A stretch of DNA of 64,000 nucleotides. Source: an uncultured Nodularia sp. GTDB lineage: Bacteria; Cyanobacteriota; Cyanobacteriia; Cyanobacteriales; Nostocaceae. Shown in pieces: positions 9,006 to 19,310 of the stretch (the stretch's first letter is position 1; the number at the start of each line of letters is the position of its first letter). The stretch is from the NCBI GenBank assembly GCA_903911355.1, contig CAIWDD010000001.1:62001-126000 (forward strand), read 5' to 3'. The notes below the pieces were generated by a model, which worked only from the letters and a program-made list of their open reading frames with translations, did not search any database and was not told where the DNA came from. Made by a program: the position numbers and the translations under genes.

Positions 9006-9690
9006 TATCTGGGAAAAAGTGTTTCTCATATCCAATCCCCATGACCAGGTAATCAGTCCCGAATTACAGGAAACATAATCCCTAAATCCTCGTCTTTGGA
9101 GACTGTAAATTGTAGTTTTTGTCTCACTACTACCAGCATTCAAAATCCTATGGTTCCGGATTCTTAACCTGCTTAAAATGTTAATTTAGATACTTGATAA
9201 CCCGATCATCAACAATCCCCAGTTTGATGACAAAAATTAAACCTAGTTGAAATTTACTGTGGGTGATTTGAGGTATGAACACGATTGGTGATGATGTGAG
9301 AACCACTCTAGGGAGTTTCCAGAGAATGTCTCTACACCTAATTAATATGTTGTTTTCAGCAACGCCGGAAAATTTTTAGCCATGACAAAACTGAATTGCA
9401 ATCAAAAGGCTCAGTCAAGTATTAACAACTAAGCATTGACAAAAAAGGTATGGTTAATTGTGGTGGTAATCTGGTTGCATCTAGAATAATTTGCAGCCTT
9501 GAATATTATATCCTAATAGGATGGCAAAGTTAGAGGTGATACTAGCAATTTCAGCCATTAATTGTGTCTTTATACCAGCACAAAAGTCACAGCAGTAACA
9601 AAGGTCAAGATTAGGTTGTAACACTGTGACGATTAGCCAATATGTTGAGATATTGATGGCTCCCATAAACGCGAATCAGGAGAAAGGATT
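9006..9690. other. Long intergenic region upstream of amiC, no gene seen
   Basis: About 685 bp without a convincing coding frame on either strand; a 61-codon minus-strand frame (9481-9666) lacks a ribosome-binding site and any recognisable fold. It probably holds the amiC promoter and debris from the decayed antiporter's 3' side. Confidence 0.5.
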
Positions 9691-11649
9691 GTGAAATTAC
9701 ACTGGTTACTACCCAGTACAGTAGGAACGATCGTCTTACTATCGTCGCCGGCTGTAGCAGCAAAACTGGAATCTTGGCGTTTTGATGCCAATCAAAATCG
9801 TCTGGAGATTAACACGAACAGCCCTGTTCAACCCCAAGCACAACTGATATTCGATCCTACGCGTCTGGTCATTGATTTGCCCGGAACGACCTTCGGTCGA
9901 CCACAGTCCACACAACAAGTCGGTGGTGCCATTCGTGTTGTCCGCGTGGGGCAGTTTGATCCACAAACAACGCGCCTAGTTGTTGAACTCACTCCTGGGT
10001 ATACTCTAGACCCCCAGCAGGTGAAATTTGAAAGCGTTGGTGGCAGTCGCTGGCTGGTAAAATTACCAACCCCAACACCAGAGAAGACAGAATCTTCCGC
10101 CAGAAGTATGTATACTGTGGTCACTGTTGACTCTGATGGCGATACCAAACCCGAGTTCTTGTCCCCGCGTGCCGAGTCCTTAGGAAAGCAAATTGCCAGC
10201 GCCATACCAGGAAAAATTCAAATTGAGAACTTACTGGTAACAGGAGATGGGTTGTTTGTGCGGACAAACGGGGGCAGTCCTGAACTGAAAATCAATCGGA
10301 GCCGCGATGGCAATACCATTTTTATGGATATCGCCGACGCTAGTTTGTCACCCAGTTTGACACAACTAAATTACGAAGTTAACAGACATGGTATTAGTCG
10401 GATCGAATTAGCTCCGTTAAACAGCCAAGCACCTGGTGTCCGCATGACCTTGCGGGTAGACAAAGATAGCCCCGATTGGCGATCAATTAATAGTAGCGCC
10501 AATGGTTTAGTTCTTTTGCCCTCTCGTTTTGTAGGATTACCGGCTAATAATAATTCCCACAACTCCCGCAATACTAAGGCTGAGGTTAGCAGCAGTCATC
10601 AGACAGGAACCGTGGTAACAGCCAACAGGCCAGTTGCGAATAATGTAAATCTGAGTGTAACCGCGGGAGCGCCAGCAACAATTCAGGCTATAGAACTGGG
10701 TAATAATGATACGCAGTTACTGATTAGATCAGATAAAACAGTCAACGCCAATAGTCGATGGGATAGATCCTCTGGTTTGTTCCGAATCACTATTCCCAAT
10801 GCTCAGTTAGCTGCCAACGTCACAGGCCCAAATTTTAGTGCTAATAGTCCCATCCTCCGGGTACGCCTGCAAGCTGAAGGCAATTCAGTGGTGATATTGG
10901 TACAACCTGCAGCGGGAGTACAAATTGGGGAAATAAATCAAGTCAACAACCAGCTTTTTTCTCTGCAATTACACGGTTCTCGTCGGGGTACAGTGGTTTC
11001 ACCCCCAGTGGCCTTATCACCCCTACCACTACCCACCCAAGGGCAACTACCCACTGCAACTTCTCCGCCCCAACCGACACGCCAGCCTACGCCAACTCCA
11101 GCACGGAAAACCAGATCTGTCGTGATGATTGACCCAGGGCACGGTGGCAGAGACCCAGGGGCAATTGGTATTGGCGGACTGCGCGAAAGCGATGTAGTTT
11201 TGCCCATTAGTAAAAGGGTAGCAGCGATTTTGGAGCAAAATGGCGTCCAAGCGGTATTAACTCGTGATTCTGACTATTTTGTCAGCCTACAAGGACGGGT
11301 GGATTTGGCAGAACGAGCTAATGCTGATTTATTTGTCAGTATCCATGCCAATGCCATCAGTATGAGTCGTCCAGATGTCAATGGCTTGGAAACATATTAT
11401 CACGAAAGTGGTCAGGGTCTTGCTCGCTCGATTCATAACAGTGTTATTCAAAATGTCACTATCAGAGATAGACAGGTGCGCCGAGCTAGATTTTATGTTC
11501 TCAGAAGAAATACTATGCCCTCGGTTCTGGTAGAGGTGGGTTTTGTCACAGGTGCGGAGGATGCTGCTAAACTCAGAACCACAGCTTACCAAAATCAAAT
11601 GGCGGATGCGATCGCTCGTGGTATTCTCCAACATCTAAAAAGAAGATAA
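9691..11649 (+). CDS. amiC: AMIN-domain N-acetylmuramoyl-L-alanine amidase
   Basis: A periplasmic zinc amidase that cuts the bond between muramic acid and the stem peptide. In heterocystous cyanobacteria AmiC enzymes drill the septal nanopores needed for cell-cell communication. A signal peptide (residues 1-24, ending AVAA) is followed by an AMIN domain (~27-130), a second AMIN-like region (~330-430), a Pro/Thr-rich linker (~435-470) and the Amidase_3 domain (~475-650). Metal ligands are seen in DPGHGG (~483), LRESD (Glu ~498) and SIHAN (His ~551), with catalytic Glu in LVEVGF (~614). The GTG start has an AGGAG site 9 nt upstream. From memory PCC 7120 has two such genes in tandem here; this genome shows one. 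Confidence 0.93.
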   Translation: MKLHWLLPSTVGTIVLLSSPAVAAKLESWRFDANQNRLEINTNSPVQPQAQLIFDPTRLVIDLPGTTFGRPQSTQQVGGAIRVVRVGQFDPQTTRLVVELTPGYTLDPQQVKFESVGGSRWLVKLPTPTPEKTESSARSMYTVVTVDSDGDTKPEFLSPRAESLGKQIASAIPGKIQIENLLVTGDGLFVRTNGGSPELKINRSRDGNTIFMDIADASLSPSLTQLNYEVNRHGISRIELAPLNSQAPGVRMTLRVDKDSPDWRSINSSANGLVLLPSRFVGLPANNNSHNSRNTKAEVSSSHQTGTVVTANRPVANNVNLSVTAGAPATIQAIELGNNDTQLLIRSDKTVNANSRWDRSSGLFRITIPNAQLAANVTGPNFSANSPILRVRLQAEGNSVVILVQPAAGVQIGEINQVNNQLFSLQLHGSRRGTVVSPPVALSPLPLPTQGQLPTATSPPQPTRQPTPTPARKTRSVVMIDPGHGGRDPGAIGIGGLRESDVVLPISKRVAAILEQNGVQAVLTRDSDYFVSLQGRVDLAERANADLFVSIHANAISMSRPDVNGLETYYHESGQGLARSIHNSVIQNVTIRDRQVRRARFYVLRRNTMPSVLVEVGFVTGAEDAAKLRTTAYQNQMADAIARGILQHLKRR

Positions 11650-11826
11650 GTGAACTGCCCCACCCTGGGGCGGATGGGGCTTAGTGTGTCACTGAGGGAT
11701 ACCACGTTAGGTACAGTTATACCTGAGAGGCTGTCTTGTCTAGGGATAGCTGGAAGCCATTACGAATTCCAAATTTTCTGCTACATTTGGTATTTTATAA
11801 CCCCAAGCAGAAATTAATATCTACCT

Positions 11827-12699
11827 GTGTATTCATCCTCCATCTTTGAAAATAATCCTGACCATTTTACCTATCAAGAGCCTCAACGAGCCCCTATCGG
11901 GGTTTTTGACAGTGGTGTGGGTGGTCTGACAGTCCTGCAACAACTGTATCGGCACCTGCCCAATGAATCTATTATTTATTTTGGAGATACAGCTCGATTG
12001 CCTTATGGCATTCGTTCACAAGCTGAAATTTTACAGTATGTGCGCCAAATCCTTAATTGGATGCAACAGCAACGTGTCAAAATGGTGATTATGGCTTGTA
12101 ATACTAGTTCTGCCCTCGCTCTGGAAATAGTACGTAGGGAGTTTAGTATGCCTATTCTGGGAGTTATCCTACCAGCGGCTAAGGCAGCAGTGCAGCAGGG
12201 GAAGCGTATTGGTGTAATTGCTACCCCAGCCACAGCCAAAAGTAATGCCTATCGCCATGCGATTCTGGGAATTGATGCCAATGTCCAAGTCTGGCAAGTT
12301 AGTTGCCCTGAGTTCGTGCCACTCATTGAACAAAATCGCATTCATGACCCTTATACTACTGAAGTGGCACGGTCATATTTACAGCCGTTAATACAGCAAG
12401 AAATTGATACCTTGGTTTACGGTTGTACCCATTATCCACATCTTGCACCGGTACTGCGATCGCTCCTCCCCTCTCAAGTCAAACTCGTAGACCCAGCTGT
12501 TCACGTTGTCGCCGCTTGTAGCCAAGAGTTAGAACTATTAGGATTAAGCAATACATACCCACCAGTAGCTACTCGCTTCTGGGTCAGTGGTTCTCCACCA
12601 CAATTTGCTCAATCCAGTCTCCCCTGGCTAGGCCATACTCCAACTGTTGAGCTTGTTGATTTCAATGACACATCAGTTTCCAATTTTAGCAGTCATTAA
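11827..12699 (+). CDS. murI: Glutamate racemase
   Basis: Makes D-glutamate for peptidoglycan stem peptides. The 290-residue protein shows IGVFDSGVGGLTV (~22-34), FGDTARLPYG, and both catalytic cysteines: ACNTS (Cys ~90) and YGCTHYP (Cys ~199). The GTG start at 11827 gives ~20 extra residues before the family core; an internal start nearer the motif is possible but no ATG with a good site is present. It follows amiC by 177 bp on the same strand, so two cell-wall genes sit together. Confidence 0.95.
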   Translation: MYSSSIFENNPDHFTYQEPQRAPIGVFDSGVGGLTVLQQLYRHLPNESIIYFGDTARLPYGIRSQAEILQYVRQILNWMQQQRVKMVIMACNTSSALALEIVRREFSMPILGVILPAAKAAVQQGKRIGVIATPATAKSNAYRHAILGIDANVQVWQVSCPEFVPLIEQNRIHDPYTTEVARSYLQPLIQQEIDTLVYGCTHYPHLAPVLRSLLPSQVKLVDPAVHVVAACSQELELLGLSNTYPPVATRFWVSGSPPQFAQSSLPWLGHTPTVELVDFNDTSVSNFSSH

Positions 12700-12746
12700 T
12701 GATTGATGATTATTTTGACTTCATAATCACGCCTGGCAAAGCTAAC

Positions 12747-12944
12747 CTATTGACTATTGACCACCTCAGTCACCTGATGAGTTATTGACACCTGTTGCTT
12801 GTCTTTTTCTGAGTTAGTGATGGGTAAATCTCTAGGAGCAGATTGTTTACCACTTCTTTTGGCCAGCGCTAATAATAAGTAAACTGTAAACAAATATCCC
12901 GCGGCTAAAATAAAAGTCAACATAGGCATCTTCCCGTAAATCAT
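12747..12944 (-). CDS. Small single-span membrane protein, unknown function
   Basis: A 65-residue protein (or 60 from the second ATG) with one membrane helix (about residues 8-28, LTFILAAGYLFTVYLLLALA). A basic stretch and a polar Gln/Ser-rich tail follow. It is convergent with murI. Similar short one-helix proteins occur at this place in related genomes as I recall, but no function is known. The start is uncertain: both the ATG at 12944 and the one five codons later are possible. Confidence 0.55.
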   Translation of the reverse strand: MIYGKMPMLTFILAAGYLFTVYLLLALAKRSGKQSAPRDLPITNSEKDKQQVSITHQVTEVVNSQ

Positions 12945-14008
12945 CTTTCTAGCAGCACCCCTATGAATGGAATATGTAATTTTTTAAGAAGAAATTCAAC
13001 CAACCAAGGGGTTCCTTGATGGCTGTAGTTTCTTCCACTGAAATCTTCCGTAAACTTATTACTATCTACGGTTAGCTAAATAACTATTGAAATTGGTTTT
13101 TTTTGCAGACAACACACCACAACAGTTAAATTGCTCAACAGCAAACCTAACTGCACTCCTCAGCAGTCTACTGAGTCTGCATTATGGGCACACCTCTATC
13201 ACCAGAGCGGCCTTACCGTTCAGTAAACGCCAAGAAATTGTAGCGAATAACCATAAGGATACCGCTAAACTCCAGAAGGGGAGGCTAAATTGCCGCACAA
13301 AGAATGAATGAAGAAATAATTTTCTTTTTCTTACTTCAAAGCGACTAATTATTTTAGAACTCAGTACCACATAGGTAGAAGTACTTAAAACTTGCTTACC
13401 CTTGGAAAATGAGTCCTGAAAAATTTAAAATCCATACATTTTAGCCTAACACAATGATCCTGAGTTTTCACTCAAGTTTGGAACAAAATTTGAAAATTTT
13501 TAGATCTGCAAAAATCAACCTGGTACCACTTAGCAATCTATGGTGATCAATAAATGGATATTGTTCAATTGTTATTTATCAAACATATTGACATTTATGT
13601 ATTATAGATAACCTGTAATTGCCATTGGGAGAAATTAATTTCTGGTAGAAGCAGCAATATCTTTCTCATGGAGTATTGGCATAAAACACGACACGTGGCA
13701 GATACTCAACAATATACAGAAAATATCAAGTCTCATTTATTTCTGGAGATCAGAGGACATAGACAACAAATCTCAAAAAAAATTTGCCCAGATGCAGAAA
13801 ATATTTTTCTGAGCGGTAAGCATGGCTAGAGAACGTTTCCATAAGGGTTATAGCCAACTTCTAGTTGTTACGCATCTGAGTTTTTATCCAGAATAGAGAG
13901 TAAATAGGCAGGTATTATCTCATCAAAACTTTGCGCTGGCACAGGGTTATCTTAAAATGAGTGTAGGATATGTAAACTTTCGTAACGTAAGCCAGAGTCC
14001 GCCCATCC
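12945..14008. other. About 1 kb without a supported gene
   Basis: Frames at 13087-13311 (+) and 13182-13370 (-) overlap each other, lack ribosome-binding sites and resemble nothing. A 53-codon frame at 13668-13829 (+) also lacks one. The last ~150 bp are likely the promoter/leader of sds. The region may be eroded DNA. Confidence 0.45.
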
Positions 14009-14980
14009 ATGACCTCAGCCACCTCCCTGTTTACCCCTGTGGAAGCAGACCTGCGACTACTAGCAGATAACCTCAAGCAGCTAGTTGGAAATCGCCACCC
14101 CATTCTATTTATGGCCGCCGAACATCTATTCGGAGCTGGGGGAAAGCGTATCAGACCAGCAATTGTTTTGCTGATATCGCGGGCCACAATGTTAGAAAAA
14201 GACATAACGCTGCGTCACCGCCGCCTAGCAGAAATAACGGAAATGATTCACACGGCAAGCTTAGTGCATGACGATGTGGTAGATGAATCACAAATGCGAC
14301 GTGGTGTGCCTACTGTTCATAGTCTGTTCGGTAATCGCATTGCTGTCCTTGCAGGAGATTTTCTCTTCGCCCAATCGTCCTGGTATTTAGCAAACTTGGA
14401 CAATTTGGAGGTGGTGAAACTACTCTCAGAAGTGATTATGGATCTGGCTACCGGCGAAATCCAGCAAGGAATAAATTGTTTTGATAATAGCATCTCAATA
14501 GAGACTTACCTCAAAAAGAGCTATTACAAAACAGCCTCGTTAATTGCCAACAGTTCCAAAGCAGCCGGGTTACTTAGTGAAGTTTCCCAAGAAACAGCCG
14601 AACATCTATACAACTACGGTCGTCATCTGGGTCTGGCATTTCAGATTGTGGATGACATTTTAGATTTCACTGGTACAACAGATACTCTGGGTAAACCTGC
14701 CGGTTCTGATCTCAAAAGTGGCAATCTTACTGCACCCGTTTTATTTGCTTTAGGGGAAAAACCATATCTGGAAGTCCTCATAGAACGGAAGTTTGACCAA
14801 CAAGGAGATTTAGAGCAAGCACTGGATCTGATTCAAGATAGCCAAGGTATACAACAAGCTAGGGAATTAGCCTCTTACCATGCCAAGTTAGCAGTTGATC
14901 ATCTTGAGGTACTACCACCTTCCGAGTCACGCCAGGCACTAATTAACATCGCTGACTATGTACTTAGTCGGCTTTATTAA
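14009..14980 (+). CDS. sds: Solanesyl (polyprenyl) diphosphate synthase
   Basis: A trans-prenyltransferase that builds the long isoprenoid tail, most likely the C45 chain of plastoquinone-9. The 323-residue protein has GGKRIRPAI (~46-54), the first Asp-rich motif DDVVD (~87-91) and the second DDILD (~213-217). The residues before the first motif (LVH) are small-to-medium, as in long-chain synthases. An AT-rich terminator lies just after the stop. Chain length cannot be fixed by reading. Confidence 0.93.
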   Translation: MTSATSLFTPVEADLRLLADNLKQLVGNRHPILFMAAEHLFGAGGKRIRPAIVLLISRATMLEKDITLRHRRLAEITEMIHTASLVHDDVVDESQMRRGVPTVHSLFGNRIAVLAGDFLFAQSSWYLANLDNLEVVKLLSEVIMDLATGEIQQGINCFDNSISIETYLKKSYYKTASLIANSSKAAGLLSEVSQETAEHLYNYGRHLGLAFQIVDDILDFTGTTDTLGKPAGSDLKSGNLTAPVLFALGEKPYLEVLIERKFDQQGDLEQALDLIQDSQGIQQARELASYHAKLAVDHLEVLPPSESRQALINIADYVLSRLY

Positions 14981-14988
14981 CAAATTTG

Positions 14989-15018
14989 AAATTTTTAATT
15001 TAAAAATTTTTATTTTTT
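14989..15018 (+). terminator. AT-rich hairpin terminator of sds
   Basis: An 8-bp AAATTTTT/AAAAATTT stem with a 5-nt loop is followed by TTTATTTTTT, 9 bp after the sds stop. The stem is weak (no GC), but position and T-tract support termination. Confidence 0.6.
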
Positions 15019-15069
15019 GCAGTAGAGAGTAATTAGATGTATTTAATTACTCCCCACTGCAAAATTCAT

Positions 15070-15543
15070 TTATGCAATATCGGGAGGGATTTTTTCACTG
15101 ATTTCGTGTTGCTTCATCTGGTTTTCCAGGATATTTTGTAATTCTGAACGTTGGATTTCAACTGTATGAGTGGTCTGACCCGGCGTTTCTAAAAAGACTA
15201 TACTATCTACGGGTTCTAGTGCCAGCAGTTGGAACAAAATATGGGTAACCGGAACAATTTTGGCCAGCATTTGAGGGTCAAGCCCAGCAGGTGAAATTAG
15301 GGAAACATCCTGTATGGTAGGGAAAGCGTAGATAACGCGCCTTTCCAGTCCTGGATGTGCACGATTGCTCAATGTAGTTAACACCCAGCGCTCTTCAGCA
15401 TTTTGGAGAATATAGTACTGGGAATGGCGTAATTTCTTAGCGATCAGAATCAATGCAGGAGCAATTGCTGAAACGAGATGTGGTGTTATGCCATCGCGGG
15501 GTGCATTATTAATCAGCAATTGAACTTGTGTTTTTAAATCCAT
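15070..15543 (-). CDS. Conserved cyanobacterial protein of unknown function (157 aa)
   Basis: A soluble 157-residue protein with no signal peptide or membrane segment, reading as an alpha/beta domain (about residues 1-130, with GLERRVIYAFPTIQDVSLIS in the middle) and a Gln/Glu-rich helical tail. It lies between sds and hetZ, convergent with sds and divergent from hetZ, an arrangement I recall from other Nostocales. I do not recognise a functional family. Confidence 0.7.
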   Translation of the reverse strand: MDLKTQVQLLINNAPRDGITPHLVSAIAPALILIAKKLRHSQYYILQNAEERWVLTTLSNRAHPGLERRVIYAFPTIQDVSLISPAGLDPQMLAKIVPVTHILFQLLALEPVDSIVFLETPGQTTHTVEIQRSELQNILENQMKQHEISEKIPPDIA

Positions 15544-15749
15544 AATGACTTGTAAACGGCTCGGTGGGTAATGGCAAAAGCATCTATCAAATTGTGAACT
15601 ATCCCATCACAGTTGGGAACTCCGATAGCTACGGCTTGCTTAAGCCATACATAGGCACATCCTAATTACGGGAAAAATTTAAACAGCCAACACCCACAGT
15701 CCTCACATGTTTTACTTAAGTATTTTAGGGTCTTTCGAAAACCGAGACT

Positions 15750-16970
15750 ATGAATTCAGTCGCAACTGCAACAATTCCAAGCAAAAAAGTTACCACCCCA
15801 ACCGTTCAGGGAGACAATTCTATCGGCGTGGAAGGGACATTCCAAGTCCTATATCAGGAGCTTCAGGAATCAACTAAAGCTTCCCAGCAGAATTGCCATG
15901 ATGTAGCCACAAGAATTACCACCGAAGTATACCGGATTTGCCAAGAGAGTAAACGTATACAGGCTTCCGGCGACGTCCAAAGCTCGGCCATTTCCCTAGC
16001 CAGACATCGCCTGCAACAGTGTCTGAGATACTATCTCTTGGGTTCTAGTCGGGGTAGGGGAGAGTTACACAGTACTCTGAGTGCAATTATTTACCGCTAC
16101 ATCAATCCTCCTCAAAGACAGTTGAGCTATCAAGGACGACTGACCATTATTGAAGATTTTCTACAGGGTTTTTATCTGGAAGCGTTAAATGCTTTCCGCA
16201 GGGAAAACCAGATGGTCTCCACTTATCGTCCCCAAACTCTCCTGGAATTGGCAGAATACATGGCGTTTACTGAACGCTATGGTAAGCGGCGAATTCCCTT
16301 ACCAGGGCGACAGCAGCAGCTGATCATCCTGCGGGCTCAAACGTTTTCCCAACAGCAACCCCAGGAAACCAATGTAGATATCGAACAAGCTGCAGAAGGT
16401 AGTTCCAATGACAACGATGGTTCTTGGGAAGAACCAGCAGTACAGCAATTGCGTTCAGCAATGGCTATGCAAGCAGAACCAGAACCTGAAGAAGATACTT
16501 TGCGTTCGGTTGTGATTACAGAATTAATGGATTATCTCGAACAACGACAACAATCTGATTGTGCTGATTACTTCAGTCTTCGTCTTCAGGATTTATCAAC
16601 TCAGGAAATTGAGTCTATTTTGGGTTTAACTCCCCGTCAACGCGACTACTTACAGCAACGCTTTAAATATCATCTGATTCGCTTTGCGTTATTACACCGT
16701 TGGGAATTAGTTCATGAGTGGTTAGAAGCCTCACTCCACACTAATTTGGGTTTAACTCCCCAGCAATGGCACAACTATACAGAATTATTGGATGACAAAC
16801 ACAGAGCGTTACTGAAATTGAAACAACTTGGACAGCCAGATGAGAAAATTGCTAAAACTCTAGGTTTGTCAACAGCCCAACTACAAAAACGGTGGTTTAA
16901 AATTTTGGAACAAGCATGGGAAATTCGTAACTCCCTAGTATCCGGATCAAGTGCATCTACTCATGAATAG
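15750..16970 (+). CDS. hetZ: Heterocyst differentiation protein HetZ
   Basis: HetZ acts early in heterocyst differentiation downstream of HetR and is needed for commitment and patterning. The 406-residue protein has a variable Ser/Thr-rich N-terminus (1-30), a helical conserved core (~30-200) and an acidic linker (~205-255). The C-terminal half (~260-400) contains helix-turn-helix-like segments (QEIESILGLTPRQRDYLQQR and KIAKTLGLSTAQLQKRW). The downstream gene is patU, which settles the call. A TCCCA-N7-TGGGA inverted repeat at 15602-15618 upstream is a candidate operator, for example for HetR, but does not match a consensus I can state firmly. Confidence 0.88.
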   Translation: MNSVATATIPSKKVTTPTVQGDNSIGVEGTFQVLYQELQESTKASQQNCHDVATRITTEVYRICQESKRIQASGDVQSSAISLARHRLQQCLRYYLLGSSRGRGELHSTLSAIIYRYINPPQRQLSYQGRLTIIEDFLQGFYLEALNAFRRENQMVSTYRPQTLLELAEYMAFTERYGKRRIPLPGRQQQLIILRAQTFSQQQPQETNVDIEQAAEGSSNDNDGSWEEPAVQQLRSAMAMQAEPEPEEDTLRSVVITELMDYLEQRQQSDCADYFSLRLQDLSTQEIESILGLTPRQRDYLQQRFKYHLIRFALLHRWELVHEWLEASLHTNLGLTPQQWHNYTELLDDKHRALLKLKQLGQPDEKIAKTLGLSTAQLQKRWFKILEQAWEIRNSLVSGSSASTHE

Positions 16971-17943
16971 TGACTCAGAATCCTTACAATCCGATTTACT
17001 CCATTGGTGGTTGGCTACTAAAACTAACACTAACGGGCTTAAACTGTTAAAGTGTAAGGAAATTGACGGGGTAGACGACCTTCTCAATGAGGTGGCTGCT
17101 TTCACAAGCTGTGACCTAGAATTGGGAAGAATGCCCCAAACCTTTCAATTGGGAGAAATTCCTACTGTGCAAGAACGTTTCCAAGCCGTCCTCAAGCGTC
17201 GGCTACAAATCCAAGCTCAAGAGCAGCCTCCTTTATTCCCATGGGAGTCTCAATTAGTTGATTACCCAGATTTTGTGGAAGAGCGATCGCTCGCATTAAG
17301 TTCTAACTGGGGATGGATACCACAGCAGTCAAAGCTGAATCTGCCTATACCCCTACCAGATAAAGTTTTCCAACAATTATTGGCAAGATGTCAGGGGTTG
17401 ATTACATCTTCGCTACCTCTAGGGGCAAAACTAGTTCAGGTAGTTGAGAGCTTTTTCCCCAATGAGTCACAGACAATTAATGATTTAGCTGGATTGGTGC
17501 TCAGAAGCACCTATAGGTCTGTGAACACTCTGGATACAATTCCCCAGATCCAGAATAATTACTCAGATTTACAACCTCGTCAGCAGATGGCATTGTCATT
17601 ACTTGCAGCTAAACAACTGCTAGATAACTTGACGTTACCAGTGTCTTTAGCCAATCCAGTGGTAGAAAGACAATGGTTAACCAGCGCTGGAACCCTGAGT
17701 TTGACGGTAGAATACTATTCCCAGGATCAGCTGGTGAAATTGAGAGTTAATTGTGATTTACCCGCTCCTGGAATTTTGAAACTACAAGGAAATGGTAAGC
17801 AGGCAATAGCCAATGCTGCTACTCCCGGAGAGTTGAGCATAGAATTACAGATTGAACAACTAGTTACAAGCTATACGCTAGAAGTTGATTTTCCAGAACT
17901 AGACCAGCAGCCTTTAATGTTTGTGATTGGTTCGAGCATTTAG
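16963..17943 (+). CDS. patU: Heterocyst patterning protein PatU
   Basis: PatU affects heterocyst spacing and is encoded directly after hetZ. In PCC 7120 it is split into patU5 and patU3, whereas here it is one uninterrupted frame of 326 residues. I chose ATG 16963, whose ATGAATAG overlaps the hetZ stop by 8 bp, as in translational coupling; GTG 16951 is the alternative. The N-terminal region is helical and acidic, and the C-terminal ~100 residues are beta-rich (LSLTVEYYSQDQLVKLRVNC). No catalytic motif is seen. Confidence 0.82.
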   Translation: MNSDSESLQSDLLHWWLATKTNTNGLKLLKCKEIDGVDDLLNEVAAFTSCDLELGRMPQTFQLGEIPTVQERFQAVLKRRLQIQAQEQPPLFPWESQLVDYPDFVEERSLALSSNWGWIPQQSKLNLPIPLPDKVFQQLLARCQGLITSSLPLGAKLVQVVESFFPNESQTINDLAGLVLRSTYRSVNTLDTIPQIQNNYSDLQPRQQMALSLLAAKQLLDNLTLPVSLANPVVERQWLTSAGTLSLTVEYYSQDQLVKLRVNCDLPAPGILKLQGNGKQAIANAATPGELSIELQIEQLVTSYTLEVDFPELDQQPLMFVIGSSI

Positions 17944-18617
17944 TTGAAATCACCAATGCTAGTGTTGTCACCTAATTAGTAATTCATGTATCACATATTA
18001 CTTGTGTTTTGAAACTTATCCTTCAGTCACAATTAGTCACAATCGATCATTAGGGTTTCTACTTTATTAACTAGTGGTAATTAATTGCTTTACGCAAACC
18101 GCATTGAAAACTACACAGGTCTCACCTCCGCAAACGGATGTAGCTCACCTTCGGGGAGTTCCTTTGTTTTTAACACAAACTGGCATAAAACATCATGGAC
18201 AATCAAGGTAGTCATACCAATTTGTAATTACAAAAGCCAGTTTCAACCGAGTTTTCCACATGATTGTGTCTGTGGCATTTTCCTAAGCTTGCTGTGAGTT
18301 GCTGTGCAAAAGATTGTTTTTATGGCATCATCTGTAGTATTCCTTTAGCGATATTCTCAATGTTTAACTTATCCACTAGCAAGCAGGTTTAGCTTCTACC
18401 TATAGGCGGTTACTGGCGGCAAAATGTCCACAGACCACGGTCAAAATCAGCAAAAAATATAATTTCCTTGACATGACGAATGGCTGTAGAACCTTGTTGT
18501 GTACCTAATCTGTTCAAACCTCAAATAGGGATCTTAGATATTGAAGATGAGTCAAATCAGCACTTCGTGCTAGATATGCCAGGAATAAGGGACTTTTGCA
18601 ATTACCCTTAAATACGC
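17944..18617. other. Intergenic region between patU and rnc, no gene seen
   Basis: About 670 bp with no coding frame that has a start site and recognisable content. A GC-rich patch at 18125-18165 (CTCCGCAAACGG..TTCGGGGAG) looks like a small dispersed repeat. Confidence 0.45.
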
Positions 18618-19310
18618 TCATTCTGCAATTAAACCCTGTTTTTTGAGCTTAGTTAAGGCATTTTCTGCAGACAGTTTTTTAGCCTCCTTTTTACCACGAG
18701 CTTTTCCTTCTCCGTAAAGCTGTTCACCAACAAAAACCTGGGCAAAATATTCCGGAGCATGATCTTGTCCTCCGATGCGTTCCGTGATATAATGGGGTAG
18801 CATAGAATCAAAGTTAGCCTGTACCCACTCTTGGAAGCGGTTCCTGGAATCGACATTAGAACGGACTTGAATAATTTCTTCAGGCACAGATTTAAATAAA
18901 TCTAAAATAATCGGGCGGATTTTCTCAATATTGCCATCGCAATCTAAATAATAAGCTCCAACAACCGATTCAAAAGTGCTACTTAATAAATTGGGGCTTT
19001 TAAGTCCTCCATCCTGAATCGCTCCTTTTCCCAGGCGCATTAAGGATTCTAAACCAACTTCAATGGCAAATTTAGCGAGTTGCTTCTCGTCCACTAGTGC
19101 AGCTCTTCGGCGAGTCATTTCATCTTCTGCCATCTCTCGATAGCGAGTATCGAGATAGAGATACTCTCCACTGAGAAAGGTCAGCAAAGCATCGCCTAAA
19201 AACTCTAAGCGCTCATTATCCTTTTCACCAGGATTTTCGTTGACATAGGAACGGTGAGTTAACGCCTGACGTAAAAGTTTTCCGTTGTTAAATTTTAATA
19301 ATTCATGCAT
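18618..19310 (-). CDS. rnc: Ribonuclease III
   Basis: Cleaves double-stranded RNA in rRNA maturation and mRNA/antisense decay. The 230-residue protein has the catalytic domain with NERLEFLGDAL (about residues 32-42) and the second acidic cluster at TFESVVGAYYLD (~113-124). A C-terminal dsRNA-binding domain follows (~155-228; ARGKKEAKKLSAENAL). The N-terminus is short compared with many RNase III proteins, starting shortly before the first helix. It is monocistronic and divergent from remA. Confidence 0.95.
   Translation of the reverse strand: MHELLKFNNGKLLRQALTHRSYVNENPGEKDNERLEFLGDALLTFLSGEYLYLDTRYREMAEDEMTRRRAALVDEKQLAKFAIEVGLESLMRLGKGAIQDGGLKSPNLLSSTFESVVGAYYLDCDGNIEKIRPIILDLFKSVPEEIIQVRSNVDSRNRFQEWVQANFDSMLPHYITERIGGQDHAPEYFAQVFVGEQLYGEGKARGKKEAKKLSAENALTKLKKQGLIAE

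Noticed and set aside
11655-11680. GCCCCA/TGGGGC hairpin after amiC
   Set aside because: Only 6 bp with a 3-nt loop and no T-run, so I do not call it a terminator.
13087-13370. Overlapping short frames on both strands upstream of sds
   Set aside because: They overlap each other, have no ribosome-binding site and no recognisable family.
13668-13829. 53-codon frame (MEYWHKTRHV...)
   Set aside because: No Shine-Dalgarno sequence, no known relative, and it lies in a region that looks eroded.
15602-15618. TCCCA-N7-TGGGA as a HetR operator of hetZ
   Set aside because: Suggestive by position only; I cannot match it with certainty to a HetR consensus, so it is mentioned under hetZ but not called as a site.
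18085-18297. 70-codon plus-strand frame after patU
   Set aside because: It begins at a TTG without an SD, crosses a repeat-like GC patch and has no protein-like pattern.
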